Translations under genes and position numbers: made by a program
The notes under the pieces: model-generated
What the model was told of the DNA's origin: nothing
The model's database searches: none
The model's input: the letters and a program-made list of their open reading frames with translations, nothing else
From: Turritopsis dohrnii
Lineage: Eukaryota > Cnidaria > Hydrozoa > Anthoathecata > Oceaniidae
Assembly: GCA_027922465.2 (NCBI GenBank)
Contig: BQMF02000023.1
Coordinates: forward strand, 1,698,411 to 1,762,410
Direction of reading: 5' to 3'
Length of the DNA stretch: 64,000 bases
In this document: positions 1 through 11,917 of the stretch, piece by piece
How positions within the stretch are numbered: the stretch's first letter is position 1
Layout of the letters: every line of letters starts with the position of its first letter

Positions 1-156
1 CAAATAACAACTCATTTAAAACCTGTTACATGGACTCCCCACAGTGCACTTAACTGTACCACCTGTTGTCACTGGCCTAAGACTTACAGTGGCAGACCCA
101 AAAAGAATAAACAAATAGGACGTCCAAAGATAACGCCAAAAAAATGGAGTAGGGAG

Positions 157-681
157 ATGATTAACAAAATCAATGCATCTACACCTAATGATACACATAC
201 AACAATCCCTCTCCAGAACATTGATCCAGAGAAAAACCCATATTTATCCTTGTGCATTTGCAGCATTTGCAAGAACATCTGTTCAAGGCCGTTAATGTTA
301 AACGAGTGCGAGCACACATTTTGCCTTAAATGTCTACTTCAAAATTTGGAGGGACAAGAAATTAAAGACAGTAAATGTCCACTGTGTGGAAAATCCTTCA
401 CACAGAAAAATGTGCAACCAGCTGGCAATTCAAAGAAGTTGGTGGAGTGTTTAAAGCTCTTTTGCACAAAATGTAACAAACCATTTGAGACCAACCAATG
501 GAAAGAGAAGGAGATTCATGAAAAACATTGCATAAAGAACCATGTAACTTTAACTGAGCTCCTTACAAACCAAAGTGATGACATCTTGAGGCAGGCAGAA
601 AAAGTTGCTTTACATGTTGTAAAAACTAAACTCAAAGAATCAAAAAGCAAATCTGTGGAGCTGTGCTCTAATGGTTCCAGG
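157..681 (+). CDS. RING-finger exon of the N-RAG-TP-like gene
   Basis: This is the best-preserved exon of the broken gene. From the first ATG at 157, residues about 34-75 form a C3HC4 RING, with CSIC at the start and CPLC near the end. A second zinc-binding stretch follows (C-x2-C near residues 103-106, then H and C near 121-126). RINGs of this type act as E3 ubiquitin ligases; in RAG1 the RING is followed by a C2H2-type finger, as here. The frame stays open upstream of 157 to base 1, so the ATG is probably internal. The exon ends at a good donor (AGG before GTAAGC) at 681. Confidence 0.6.
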
Positions 682-1171
682 GTAAGCACATTTTTCTGGT
701 ATAGTATGAACATAATATCTTCGTAATTACAAAAATGAAACAATAAATTGAAAATAACACAAAATAAATAAGTTGCTTCACAATTTATTTTAGCCTGTTG
801 TTTTAACACAAAAGACTCAAGTCAGGAAAAGCAGTGACCAAGTCTGCAAAAGAACTTTAAGACGGAGAAACAGAGTCCTGAAAGAATATTTTGACAAAAC
901 ATCAGGTCAAAATGCAGATGGTATTGTCACTCAAACTTCCCATTTTTTGAAACAATTTGATGCAGAGGAGAAAAAAAAGATCATTCTCAAATCTGATTTA
1001 CCATCAGCAGACATAAATGCATAGTGTATGGTGGCCTTGAAAGCGGAAATGGGAATTCCATGGGAAAAGACGAAAACTATGTCTCGGTAAAGTACTGGTA
1101 CCTAATGTGAATTCATTTTTTCAGTGATTTAATATTGGGAATGGATATTGGCTTCTAGATTTTTACCTTAA

Positions 1172-1493
1172 AGGTACTAATTTTCGCGCATCAAGAAAAA
1201 AATTTTTGAGCGCGTATTAATTTTTGCGCCTCAGCTAATTGTCTTCAAATTATCAGTATTAATTTTCACGCACAAAGGCCTCCTATATATTTTTTTCTAG
1301 GCATACAAATGAAAATGAAGAAATTTTTAAAGATAAATGCCACTTTCTTTCCAAAAACAAAAAACGGTTTTAAAATATGGTATTGATTTTCGCGCACTCC
1401 CTGCCTGCGCATAATTTCGGTATTAAATTTCGCGCATTTTTGGGCTTCTGTGCGAAATTACGCGAAAATTAGTACGCGCGAAAGTTAGTACCT
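1172..1493. mobile_element. 322-bp TTAA-flanked MITE (piggyBac-like)
   Basis: It is bounded by TTAA at 1168-1171 and 1494-1497. The ends are inverted repeats: AGGTACTAATTTTCGCGC at the left against the complement of GCGCGAAAGTTAGTACCT at the right, one mismatch in 18. The inside is filled with degenerate TTCGCGC/TTGCGCC motifs in both orientations, as expected for transposase-binding subterminal repeats. It carries no gene. It lies in the intron between the second and third exons of the N-RAG-TP-like gene. TTAA target and TIRs are diagnostic of piggyBac-type mobilisation. Confidence 0.8.
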
Positions 1494-3601
1494 TTAATGT
1501 ACGTGGATTTCATTTTGGCAAAAACTTCAAAAATTTACGAAATCACAAAATAAAATAATAAATAATTATTGAGTATTCTTTTTTAAAAAATATAGCTGGT
1601 TGAAAACACACAATGTTTCCACGGCATCCCATCTAAAGCAACGAAGTGTAGCAACTTCTTGGCATTCATGAATGACTCTAAATCTCTCTACGTAAAAACT
1701 GCACCATGGGGATATGTGGAAGATCTTCCAAATCACGTGGTTGGTCACTTGAACAACCTGAAACAGTGAGTATCATACTTTAAAACACTTCTGGTGTATA
1801 TATTCAAGGCAATAAGACATTGTTTTTTGTATAGGAACAATTTACTTGAAGAAAAAGTCTCATTAAATGATGAAATTCATATAAAGATCGGGGGAGACCA
1901 TGGGGGTGGCTCATTCAAAATGAGCTACCAAGTCTGCAACGTAAAAAAGCCAAACAGTAAAGACAATACTGTTGTCTTCAATTTCTTTGAAGCGAAAGAC
2001 TATCGTGTCAATCTCCAGGTCTCATTGGATAGATTCAAAGAACAAGTTGACAGATTGCAAGGCCTTACATGGGAGTAAGACATTAAGTTTAATGATAATA
2101 TTCCTACATGTTATTGTAATTATTTTAATGCAAAATGACATAAGAACATGGACTTCAAAACCACACAAAACGATGACGATAATTATACTCATAATAATGA
2201 TAACATTAAAATTATTCTTTTTCAGTGGCAAAACCATTAGAGTATTCATTTTTGGTGACTACGAGTTACTTTGTGCTTTGTATGGCATAACTGGTGCTAC
2301 AGGTTGGTAGAAATAATTCACAACAGAAAACCAAGTAAATAAAAGCAATATGTGGATAAAAATTCAAAAGTTCACAATTTTCCCAAAACACCTGTAATGT
2401 ATATAATGATAAACATTTCAGAACAAAAAATAATTAATTTTTTACCTTTTCAGGTCGCCACTGTTGCTTATTTTGCCAGATTCCTAAAAGTGAAATGAAG
2501 ATTTCGAAAAACAACAGAGGACTTTCAACAAAAAGAACACTGTAGAATCTGAAATCTGATTACCAGGGTTTCTTAGGATGTGGAGCTGACATTAGGCAAG
2601 CGAAACACTACAACAGTGTAATTGATACTTGCATGTTTAACATTCCAATAACACAAGTAAGTACATCAAATTATTTTTTTTATCAAAACATTTCAAGTTT
2701 GTTATATTGTTTAACATTAATGCTATTTTCAAGGTTGCACTTCTAGTTCTTCATATTTCTCTGGGAGTCTACTTAAAGTTTTTTAATATGTTGGAAGATA
2801 GCTGCCGTGAGTTGGATTTATTGATAGAAGCCGACTTAGCTCTAGCAAAAAAACAAATTAATAGAGCTGAGTACATATCAACTCACCTAGAGATTTCGAA
2901 CCTTAAATCTCAAATTGCTGATGTGGACACGAAAATCGAGCTGATAATTGATGCAATTGGAAGAAACATTTTGAGTATTCCTGAAAACGAACAAGAAATA
3001 AGGTCCACATACCAACCACGCATCGACCATTTTCAAAAGACAAAAAATGACAAGGTAACAATAGCACCTGTTTTTTTTTTGCAGGATCTTCTCAAACTTC
3101 CTAGTTGTACCAATTTTTATCATTGATAAATTTCTAGCTTAACAAAATAAAGACATTAACAGACGGTATGCTGATGGAAAAAGAAGCAGGGCCATGTGTT
3201 GCAGTATTAGATCAAACACTTAACAAGTTGAATGTCCAACGACAAGCCTATCATGGCAAAAGTTTTGTTGTTTATCATGTTCATAAAATGCTAAAGGTAA
3301 CATTTTTGGTAACACTTTCAATTCTAAAACTAAAGGCTTAGTTGCAGTCGATGTTTTCAAAGAATGATTCATTTGTTCTGACTTGTTCTTTCCAGGACAA
3401 GATAATTGTTACAGGGTTCAACTGCAATTCAGCAAATTGGAAGTGCTTTTTCTTTGGAAATAATCTTAAATTACTGAATTCACTTTTGAAACTGATTTTT
3501 AGGATATGAACATTATCGAATTATGCAACGCCATACCATAAACTGTGGCAAAGCTGGGACTGACCAATAGTGGTATTCACCAACACCCTTTACTTCGCTG
3601 G

Positions 3602-3617
3602 GTTGCCATATGGCAAC
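3602..3617. repeat. 16-bp palindrome GTTGCCATATGGCAAC, copy 1 of 3
   Basis: A perfect 16-bp palindrome lies here, at 3944-3959 and at 7339-7354, that is on both sides of the piggyBac transposase gene. The 3944 copy, read on the minus strand, and the 7339 copy share CAAAGTTGCCATATGGCAAC, giving a 20-bp inverted repeat around the gene. This fits subterminal binding sites of the piggyBac element. It also suggests the element spans at least about 3.6-7.35 kb. Confidence 0.6.
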
Positions 3618-4137
3618 TAAATAAATCTGACTCGTTTTTTCGGCGTTCGGTAAAATACTATAATCAATATTTGTTTCTCGGAAAAGTTCAATAATGGTAG
3701 ACTTTATTGCGACCAAAACACTGTGAAAAAGGTTTTGTCTTGGTGATGAGCTGTGTGGATGATTTTATAGGTTTTTTCTTAGTTTTTCCTGGGTTCCTAG
3801 CCTATGGAATTTCTCCATGTTGCAATATCAAATTCTTTTCTGTTTTGAGTTAATTTTGTAGTTTAAATATATGTCTTTTCACATACTTAAGCATAGATTC
3901 ATAACCTTAATGGAAAAAACAGTATTAATTTTTAAAAACACTTGTTGCCATATGGCAACTTTGATCCATGTGTGTTATATTTTGTGAAACAGAATCAGAC
4001 TGGTAAACATGCAGATATGATTGAAATATTTCATTATGTATGTTTTTTTTTAACTAGTAGCTATGTTAATCTAACAATTTGGGACTTTAATAAACATTTT
4101 TAAATCAGCTGCCCATTTCATCAACACGGCCGGCCAC

Positions 4138-4465
4138 ATGTTATATAAAGCATGGAAGAGTCTTATAACAACATGGGGTTGCGTTTTATATCATGGGACC
4201 GTGTGTTATATCGTAGGACTGTGTTTTATATCATGGGGCAGCTTTTTTATACTGTGGTGGAACAGCTTGTTATATCATGTCATGGGGTTGCGTGTTATAT
4301 TATGGGGCTGCGTGTTATATTGTGGGGTTGCTTATGCTGTGTGTTATATCGTGGGACCCCATATTATATATATCGTAGAACCGGGTTTTATATATCATAA
4401 GGCAGCATGTTTATATTGTGGGATCGTATGTTATTATGTCATTGGGCTGCATGGGGACTGTATGT
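4138..4465 (+). repeat. Degenerate ~20-bp minisatellite upstream of the piggyBac transposase
   Basis: About fifteen imperfect units of the type TTATATCATGGGGCTGCGTG are arranged head to tail, with ATCAT/ATTAT/ATCGT variants. Open frames across it are repetitive (recurrent VLYHG/ILWGC-like strings) and are not protein coding. It lies between the 5' subterminal palindromes and the transposase start. It may be part of the element's 5' arm, or may have arisen there by slippage. Confidence 0.7.
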
Positions 4466-4527
4466 TATAATGGAAACATAACAGCCTTTCATATTTCAAA
4501 AATTTATATTTTCAGTTGAAAGTAAAC

Positions 4528-6629
4528 ATGAAAATAGAGAAAAAACTAGTAAGTAAGACCCGATACACCGCTGAAGAAGCTGTTGCCTACATATTGGCTC
4601 CTGGGTCTGATTCTGAAATATCAGATATAGAAGACGAAGAGGATGAACAGGAAAAAGAGATTCTGAAAAATGAAGGTGATGTTGATGAGACCGACATTGA
4701 TTTCGACATGTCTGATAATGAAGCTGAAAACAATGTTGAAGATAAAAATGATGTTGAAATTTTACCCACCATGACTTCGGAAACCTCAAAGGGTGTTGAC
4801 AAAAAGAACTCTTGTAAAACTATCACTGGCCAAAGTGAGAGCATTTCACAGGATGAACCATCATGTAGTAAAACAACACGTCAGAGCAAGCGTAAAGCTT
4901 TGGAAGCAATATCAGACCTGAACCTTGACCAAGATGCTGCAAAACAAAAGCCATTATCTGTAAACAAAAGGAGTTGTAATCATAACCCAGTGTCAGCCAT
5001 TCTGGAGGATGGTGAAAAGGAGTCACAAGATGATATGGTACCTGATGATTCTTCTGATAATACCTTATCTAAAGCAAATATCAATATGCAGCACAATTGG
5101 TGTTGGAGAGCAATAGAGCCTCCCCAGAAAGATACCACATTCCGAGGGGAGAAATTTAGTAAGCCCCCTGAAAACTTTGATAAACTACGACCTATTTCAA
5201 AATGTTTTGGACGGAAAACATTACAAATATTTTAGTTGACCAAACAAACCTATACAGTATGCAAAAAACTGGTGCATCTATTACCACTAACACACATGAA
5301 ATTGAACAATTCCTTGGAATCCATATGCTAATGGGCATCATGAAGCTTCCAAAATACAAAATGTATTGGGCTACTGAGACTCGCTATGTGAAAATAGCTG
5401 ATATCATGTCTTCAAAGCGTTATGAACAATTACGTAAATATGTTCATGTTGTTGACAATACAACCAAAGATAGGGCTGAAAACAAAAATGACAAGCTTTT
5501 CAAAATCAGGCCTATTCTTGAAGCTGTTCGTAATAATTGTGTAAAAGTTGAACCTGAACAAGTACACTCCATAGATGAACAAATTATTCCAACGAAGACA
5601 AAAACAAGCGGAATTAGACAATACAACCCCAAGAAGCCCAAAAAGTGGGGGTTCAAGATGTTTGTCCGTGCTGGTCAGTCCGGTATCATGTATGATTTCT
5701 TTCTTTATTCTGGAAAAGCGAGCACAAAGCGAACTGATTCTTCATGTGAAAATGTTGTTTTACGTCTCTGCGAAGAATTACCCCGCCAAATGAACTTTAA
5801 ACTCTGTTTTGATAATTGGTTTTGTACAATGCCACTCATGCTCAAGATGAAAGATCTGGGTTTTCTTACAACTGCAACTGTTAGACCTAACCGGCTTATG
5901 GGTTGCCCTTTGCTAGCTGAAACAGATCTTAAAGCTAAAGGTCGAGGAAGTGCATCCTACAAAACAGATGCCAATTCTGGTATCATGATTCTGCGATGGT
6001 ATGATAATAAGTCTGTTCAACTTTCATCAACATACAGTTCACCTGCAAACAATGGCACCGTAAAGCGTTGGGAACCGAAGACTAAGAAGCACATTCAAGT
6101 ACCTTGTCCTGAAATAGTGAAGGAGTACAATGCTGCTATGGGAGGTGTTGATCTTGTTGACATGCTTATCTCACTTTACAGGTCACCAATGAAGTGTAAG
6201 CATTGGTACCTCAAAGTCTTAGTGCATTGTGTAGATATCTGTAAAGTCAATGGATGGTTGATGTATCGAAGGCATGCAGACCAGCTTTCAATATCAAGAA
6301 GAAAGCAAATTCCTCTACTATCTTTCAGTACAAAAGTTGCTGACTCACTTTTGTATGAATCTAAACCGGTTGACAGGCCAGTCGGCCGACCCGCAAAACG
6401 CAAATCGTTGGAAGACAATACACAGGGGGCAGGGAGAAGAGTCGTCACCCCAACTCCAAGCAATTGTGTTCGCACCGATGAAACTGCACATTGGCCAGTG
6501 TTTAGGGATCAAAAGAGTAAATGCAGATTTTGCAAGAAGGGGATTGTTCGCACATCTTGCAAGAAGTGCCATGTTTATTTGTGTTTTACAAGTGACAGAA
6601 ATTGTTTTTATGATTTCCACACATACTAG
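4528..6629 (+). pseudogene. piggyBac transposase with one frameshift
   Basis: Two overlapping frames make up one piggyBac (DDE_Tnp_1_7) transposase. The first, from ATG 4528, is an acidic Asp/Glu-rich N-terminal region that reaches the start of the catalytic domain. At about 5192 the frame shifts, consistent with loss of one T in the CCTATTTC stretch, and the rest runs to 6629. The catalytic part shows the family blocks: QTNLY, an Asp in HSIDEQI, FDNWF, and GGVDLVD with the last acidic residues. The C-terminus is a Cys-rich finger (CRFC, then Cys pairs to about 6610), which in piggyBac binds the terminal repeats. The element sits in the last intron region of the N-RAG-TP-like gene; I could not fix its TTAA ends. 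An assembly error at the frameshift is possible. Confidence 0.85.
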
Positions 6630-8000
6630 TTTGACACTATTTTGGAATCCCAACATTGTTTTGTGTACATAGACTTTCTATTTTTTTTATGGTCATACTG
6701 TTCTTCTTTTACATTTAGAAAGGGATCTTTCAAAAAGTACGTTCCCTCAAATATTTGACGCTTCCTCCTCCTTGTTCGCTTTAAATCAATAGAAATGACG
6801 TCATAAAACAATGCTTGTTCGATTTTGGCAAACATCCCTACCCCCTGAACCATCCGTAACAAATGTACTATTTGAATGGTCTCAACAAAAGTTACGGCTA
6901 TAGTGTTTATTTGAGAAACGTTACGATTACATTTTATATTTATTTCGCCCAATGTTGTGTTAACTTGAAAGTATATTGTTTCAAATGATTCTATTTATTT
7001 TTACTCCGGAGGTATACTTTTTCACGCTCATGAGTCTCTCTAAGGGTCATGAAATCACACAGAAGTGAAATACAATCCCTGGAAGACAAAAATTTTCAAA
7101 AAAGGGTCAAAATTTTCCAAATCACTCCCTGTAAGATGGTTCCCAAAAATGATCGTAAAATGCCGAAAAATTGCAAAAATCAGTCCCTCTAAGGGTACGT
7201 TTTCGAACCTTAGGGCGGCACATACCCATCATCTTATAACCCTAGTGCACCCCGGGGTTATTACTGTTTCTTGGAATGAAATCTTGTGTATTTCTGGTCT
7301 CTATTTGTTTTCTCATATGTAGACCGGTTTTGGCCAAAGTTGCCATATGGCAACTAATTATTTCTAGAAAAATAGCTGACGTAAGCAAAAAAGAATATGG
7401 TGAAAATGATATTCAGTATTCATACTTATTTTGTGCCTAATATAGAATTTTTTTGTCAACCAGATCATGGGGTGATTCTTTGTGGCACAAGACTTTAAAT
7501 TGCTTTTCCATAAGTACGGTCTTTGTCATAACATCATAAATAACTGCGAAAAAATTCAAGATGATGACATTACGAAATTAGGTAGAGCAGGTTGCGTTTC
7601 CACATATTAACCATTGTTTAATTAATGATATTTTACCTTCTTTAATAAATTTGATGACTGTTTAGAAACATACATCGAAGATCTGATGAAATACTTTCGA
7701 TCAAAATTTCCAGATAGTTCCATCACACCAAAGTTACACATGCTAGAAGATCATGTGGTGGAATTTGCAAGAAACTGGAATGGGGAAATAGGGATGTATA
7801 GTGAACAGGGTGGGGAGTCAATTCATCCCGAATTTAACAGCATTTATCAATTATTCTGCCGTATGAAACCCAACACTAGACGTGTTAAAAGCATGCTGAA
7901 AGAGCACCATATCAGGGTTAATCCAAATGCCAAAAGGCTTAGAACCCAGAAAAACATTCGTAAGAGAAAGCTAGTGGAGTAGAATTTGTAGCAATCGTGT

Positions 8001-8509
8001 GTTAAATTTTAAGTTTAGTTAGATTACTTTAAATGCATAATAAAGCTATTGTCCGAAGTTCATCAAGTTTGCAGTGAAATAACTTCATTAAAAAAAAATA
8101 CTGGTAAATTTTTTTTTGGCACCTTGTTAACCTACCTTTCCTCTACACTTCTCCAATTTTTTTATTCCTGGGAAAATTCTTAAAGTCTTTAAATTCCCAT
8201 TTTGGCGCACTCCACTTCGGGGATTCCAGAAACTCAACATAACTTAAGTTCTTGCAAATTTTGAGTGAACTGCTGTGTTTCCTGCTGAGAACTGTTCTGA
8301 AAACCCTTTCAAATAGATGTTCGAAGGCATGCTTTCAGTTACAGAGACCTGAAACTGCTTATTTCAGCAAGAAAATTTGTATAAATTATGCCTTAAAGAC
8401 AAAAACGTGCAGCGCCACACTTTACGCCACTTTGACCGCCATATTTCTTTCAACGGAAGCAAGCCAGCGCGTCCGCATTCTCAAATGTCCGCCTCGAAAC
8501 TAACGTGAG
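8001..8509. other. Intergenic, no gene seen
   Basis: Short AT-rich spacer after the last N-RAG-TP-like exon. An open stretch at 8252-8503 has no recognisable motif and runs into repeat sequence. Confidence 0.4.
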
Positions 8510-9126
8510 TTACGCGCTCTAACATGGGTGCTATCAAACTGGGGGGAAATGGTTTCTCTTCTTAAAAAGTTCACACAGGAGGAGAGAGAAAAGGCACGTG
8601 CTAAATGAATAAAGAGAATAAAAAAACTGTTCGATCCATGAGCGCTTAACAATTAAAAAAAGAAATTAAATTATTAAAAGAAAAGCAAAAAAATATTTTG
8701 TTTTATGACTCTTTTTTACCTATCGATTTTTAAACATTTTGATTGCCTGGAAAAAAAGTTCACCCGTCTCAGACAGTCAGGTAAGGATACGTTAGGATAC
8801 ACTGGCAAACCGAACATGCTACCACGTTCTGCCACTGCTGCTTTTTGTACAAATGTTTAATCAGTTAGTTTCTTTGTATCCTATATAGTTGATGTACCGT
8901 TTTCAAAGCCAAGTCAATGTGTGGAATATAAAACTAAAAATAATAACAAAAACAAAACGTTATTCCTATTAGTTCATCAGCCAAAAGTCACGTTCGATTG
9001 GGGTTGCAATGTATTTGTTTGAAAATCGCACACAAAAAAAGAAATAATTTCACTCACAACTCAATCTACCATTTTGCGTGACTTACAAACAAACCAACAG
9101 ACAGAGAATCGGCTATTAATATATAG
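8510..9126 (-). mobile_element. Non-autonomous Helitron-like repeat, copy A (3'-truncated)
   Basis: About 600 bp are shared, in the same orientation, with 15412-16046. Landmarks in both copies are CTAACATGGGTGCTATCAAA at the left, then CCGTCTCAGACAGTCAGG, GGGGTTGCAATGTATTTGTT and GAGAATCGGCT followed by TTAATATATA at the right. By comparison with copy B, which has a hairpin-CTAG end on the minus strand, copy A is a Helitron-type element read on the minus strand that lacks its 3' terminus. No coding capacity. Confidence 0.5.
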
Positions 9127-9136
9127 AAGTAAATGA

Positions 9137-9824
9137 GTGAAGAATATGGAAAAGCAGCAACAGAACAGAGATGAATCACTCACAAAGCTTTTTACTTTCC
9201 CTCAAAATAACAGTTTCTTTGATGATGGTAAGTTATTGGTCAGCGCCACAAGGTATCTGATCTTTCGTGTGTGTAAGATTGCAGTTATTCACGCCCTAGT
9301 TATACACCCGCTCTTGCTAACTTTAAGTTTTTCAGTTCAAAATCAGAACGTTTAAAGCACAATGGATTTTTGGAAACTTAATCACTAGTGTGTGACAAAG
9401 GAAATATATTACAATTCAAAAAGAGTTCTCTATATCATGTCACTCAAATTTGTTTTGTTCTCTCCAAAACATTATATATATTTAAAGATGAGATGTTAGC
9501 TACATACCTGCAGGTGATTCTTACTGAATTATTCAATTTCATGGTGTTCTTGTACCGTTAAACACTCTGATTTTGTAGCTTAAAATTTTAAATGAACAAA
9601 ACACCACAAGTTTAGTTATTATTTTTATGAACAATAAAACCTTTTTTTGAAAATATGTTTTGAAATTCCTGTAATCGTCATTAGTACATAGTAATTTAAA
9701 TTACAAACTGAAACATTTAAATCAGTGTATGTATGTATTATAAAAGACAAAATAAACTAACATTTCCTTTCACAATATCCCAATTATTACAGAGTCTTTA
9801 TTATGTATATGTATATCTACTTAT
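9137..9824. other. Intergenic AT-rich spacer, no gene seen
   Basis: The stretch between the two repeat copies is AT-rich with short open frames only (for example 9137-9355) and no recognisable protein motifs. Confidence 0.4.
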
Positions 9825-10786
9825 ACTAATTCGCAATGTGTGCATCGGCGTTTTTCACGCTTTCACTCTCTAAAATTTCGGGTTGTTTTTGCGTTCACTT
9901 ATTCATAATGGAGTGTCAGACCACGGCGGTTAATATTTTTCTACGATTAGTATAGGGACAAACATTGCAATGCATTTAATTGTTTCAAATGTTTTGATTA
10001 TTCGCGAGATCAAGAAACAATAGACAACAAAGATTTATGTTTTTAGGGTAAGTACGCTTTGGAACTTTTTGGTTTGTTTGTTTTGTTTGTTCTTATAGTA
10101 TTAATAGGGTTTCTGCGTCATTACTTTTCAAATAATACACAATTAAAGAAATGAATATCATGGTTTTTAATCATGACGGTCTGGGTTCGTAAAGAAAGTC
10201 GCATTTGTTTTTAATTCACATTTCGACACTTTTACGACTTTCGTGTTTGGCTTTTATTTACATTGGGGTGTGGATTCCATGAGCAGTTACAGCAATTTTA
10301 ATCTTTTTGTTGTTTACCTGTACGCACAATTTATTTTTACTACTACATACATTGTATCGTGAAAGATTTATTATGAATATTTTGATGTGTTTCAGATCTT
10401 CGGATTAAAAAGTTTTTCTGTTCATAACTCCAGTGTTGAACTAAATATGCTTTAGCCGGAATACCTAGAGATTTTTAATTAAAAGAGTGAAGAGTGTTTT
10501 TTTTTCTGTATTGACGTTAGATATTTTTAATCATGGGGAACCATTGCATTGCATCTTCAATTTATACATATATATTAAAAAGTGAAAAAAGTGGACGCAC
10601 AGCGCGTATTTTTCTTAGAGAAATGAAAACCCGTGTTCTACACGCTGTTCAAAACTACATTCTAAACATTCTACATTCCAAACAATTGAAGAACTTTATC
10701 ATACTAAAATTGATTATACTAAGCCTTTCTCTCTGTTCAGCTCACATCGATTAAAATCTGTAATAAATTTTTACTCGCGTTACTAG
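9825..10786 (+). mobile_element. Helentron/HINE-like non-autonomous element, copy 1
   Basis: It aligns along its whole length with 31224-32206, same orientation. Shared blocks include TTTTTCACGCTTTCACTCTC, the internal GCACAGCGCGTATTTTT and TTTCTCTCTGTTCAGCTCAC. The right end is GTTACTAG followed by T, preceded by a weak hairpin, matching the CTAG|T terminus of Helitron-type elements. The 5' end is less clear and is set by homology to copy 2. Non-coding. Confidence 0.55.
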
Positions 10787-11917
10787 TATATATAAATATA
10801 TAAAACTTGTAAGCCTTATATTTCAAAGACGAGGTATACAGTAAACCATAGAAGTCATATTTAAGATATTTCAACATACATGTCTTCATCGGTAGAGTGT
10901 ATGTACAAGTAAAAAATGAGGTTTATAAATTTAGAGAAAAGTTTAAAATGATTCAAGTGTAAAAAAACTGGTAAGCAATAAAGTTGAAAAGAAATCTGAA
11001 TAAATAAACGAAAATAGGTCTCAATCACTATCCAAAAAAACCCTAACCAGCGAAGGAGAGCTGGCCACACTCTCATCCTCATGTAAATATATGTATATAC
11101 AGGAAATTAAATCTCCTTATAATAATCCGCAATCGTGTGTAACACATTTAACTTAGAGAGTGATGGTTTTTTTAAAAATTTACGGCAAAAATCTTCTTAA
11201 TCGTGGTCATATAGCGGCAGTAAGACCATTGGAGAAACCCTCAAAATGCCTATTTTTCATCTTTTGTTTTGACACGTGATCGCCTTTTCGCCGTTTTTAT
11301 TGGTTGCCGAAATCGGAAAAACCAAAGCAACCAATTCGTTGAAAAAAGTAAACAAATTAAGTTTTTTATTCAGTGCGATTACGCTCGAGAAAAAAAAGAC
11401 AATAAGTATAGACGATTGCAATTGTCGTCTATAGATTAAATTATCAAACCAGTTATCAATCAGTTCACTCAGTTATCAATCAAAGTTTACCAGTTTATAA
11501 AGTCAGTTTATCGAAAGCGAAAGAATTATGTAACAAGGTATTTTTTTTAAAGATGGTGAACCCCACGAAGGTTTTTCCAACCTTTCCAACCTTACTTTCC
11601 AACCTATTTTAGTGTCTGTCTTCTAAAAACTTCCAACAACATTTTTATTCAGGTTCATTTATTCCTTGCTGTGAAGTAGAAAGAAAGACAGAAAGTAAAA
11701 AGAAAGCAGAAAGACGGAAAGTAGAAAGAAAGGTTTGTCACTTAAAACTTAGATGTACAGTCTTTTTGAGAAACGTTTCAAAAGCTTTTTTTCTCTTTCT
11801 CCTAGGTTCTTTAGCTAGAAAGAGAGGTTTGTTTTCGCTTCCTCTAGGTTTTTTGATGCTGTTCCTTTGCTGATGGTGGATATTTCTTTCTATTGTCGTT
11901 AGTGTTTCTCAACTGTA
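10787..11917. other. Gap upstream of the Helitron Rep gene; purine-rich tract
   Basis: No gene is visible. The stretch holds a tandem AGTTATCAATCA-type duplication near 11450-11490 and a purine-rich run of AGAAAG units near 11680-11730. It may be the 5' region of the Helitron whose Rep gene starts at 11918, but no 5' TC terminus could be fixed. Confidence 0.4.

Larger units (their letters stand above)
1..7981 (+). pseudogene. Degenerate N-RAG-TP-like multi-exon gene with RAG1-type RING finger, split by a piggyBac insertion
   Basis: The frame is open from the window edge, so the 5' end is missing. Exons inferred from GT/AG borders and protein continuity: 1-681, 794-1086, 1596-1768, 1835-2074, 2226-2302, 2454-2656, 2734-3054, 3138-3296, a stub from 3503, and 7666-7981. 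Exon 1 has a Cys-rich GRPKK-type basic segment, then a C3HC4 RING (C-x2-C, C-x-H, C-x2-C, C-x2-C) followed by a further Cys/His finger, the order seen in the N-terminal part of RAG1. Later exons hold conserved blocks around FEAKD, IFGDYE and GGESIHPEFN that I associate with N-RAG-TP-like transposon proteins of invertebrates. No RAG1 catalytic core is visible. Damage: in-frame TAG at 1022-1024, frameshifts near 1670 and 2545, and a stop in the 3503 stub. Family assignment is by recall of motifs and is moderately sure; that it is broken is clear. Confidence 0.6.

Noticed and set aside
4138..4470. 110-codon open frame with repeated VLYHG/ILWGC-like strings
   Set aside because: It is the translation of a degenerate 20-bp minisatellite; all frames across it look repetitive.
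6345..6952. Minus-strand open frames opposite the piggyBac transposase
   Set aside because: Antisense shadows of a well-recognised gene, with no motifs of their own.
1..7981. A complete RAG1/ProtoRAG or Transib element
   Set aside because: Only the RING/zinc region resembles RAG1; no DDE core of the Transib/RAG type and no RAG2-like gene were seen.
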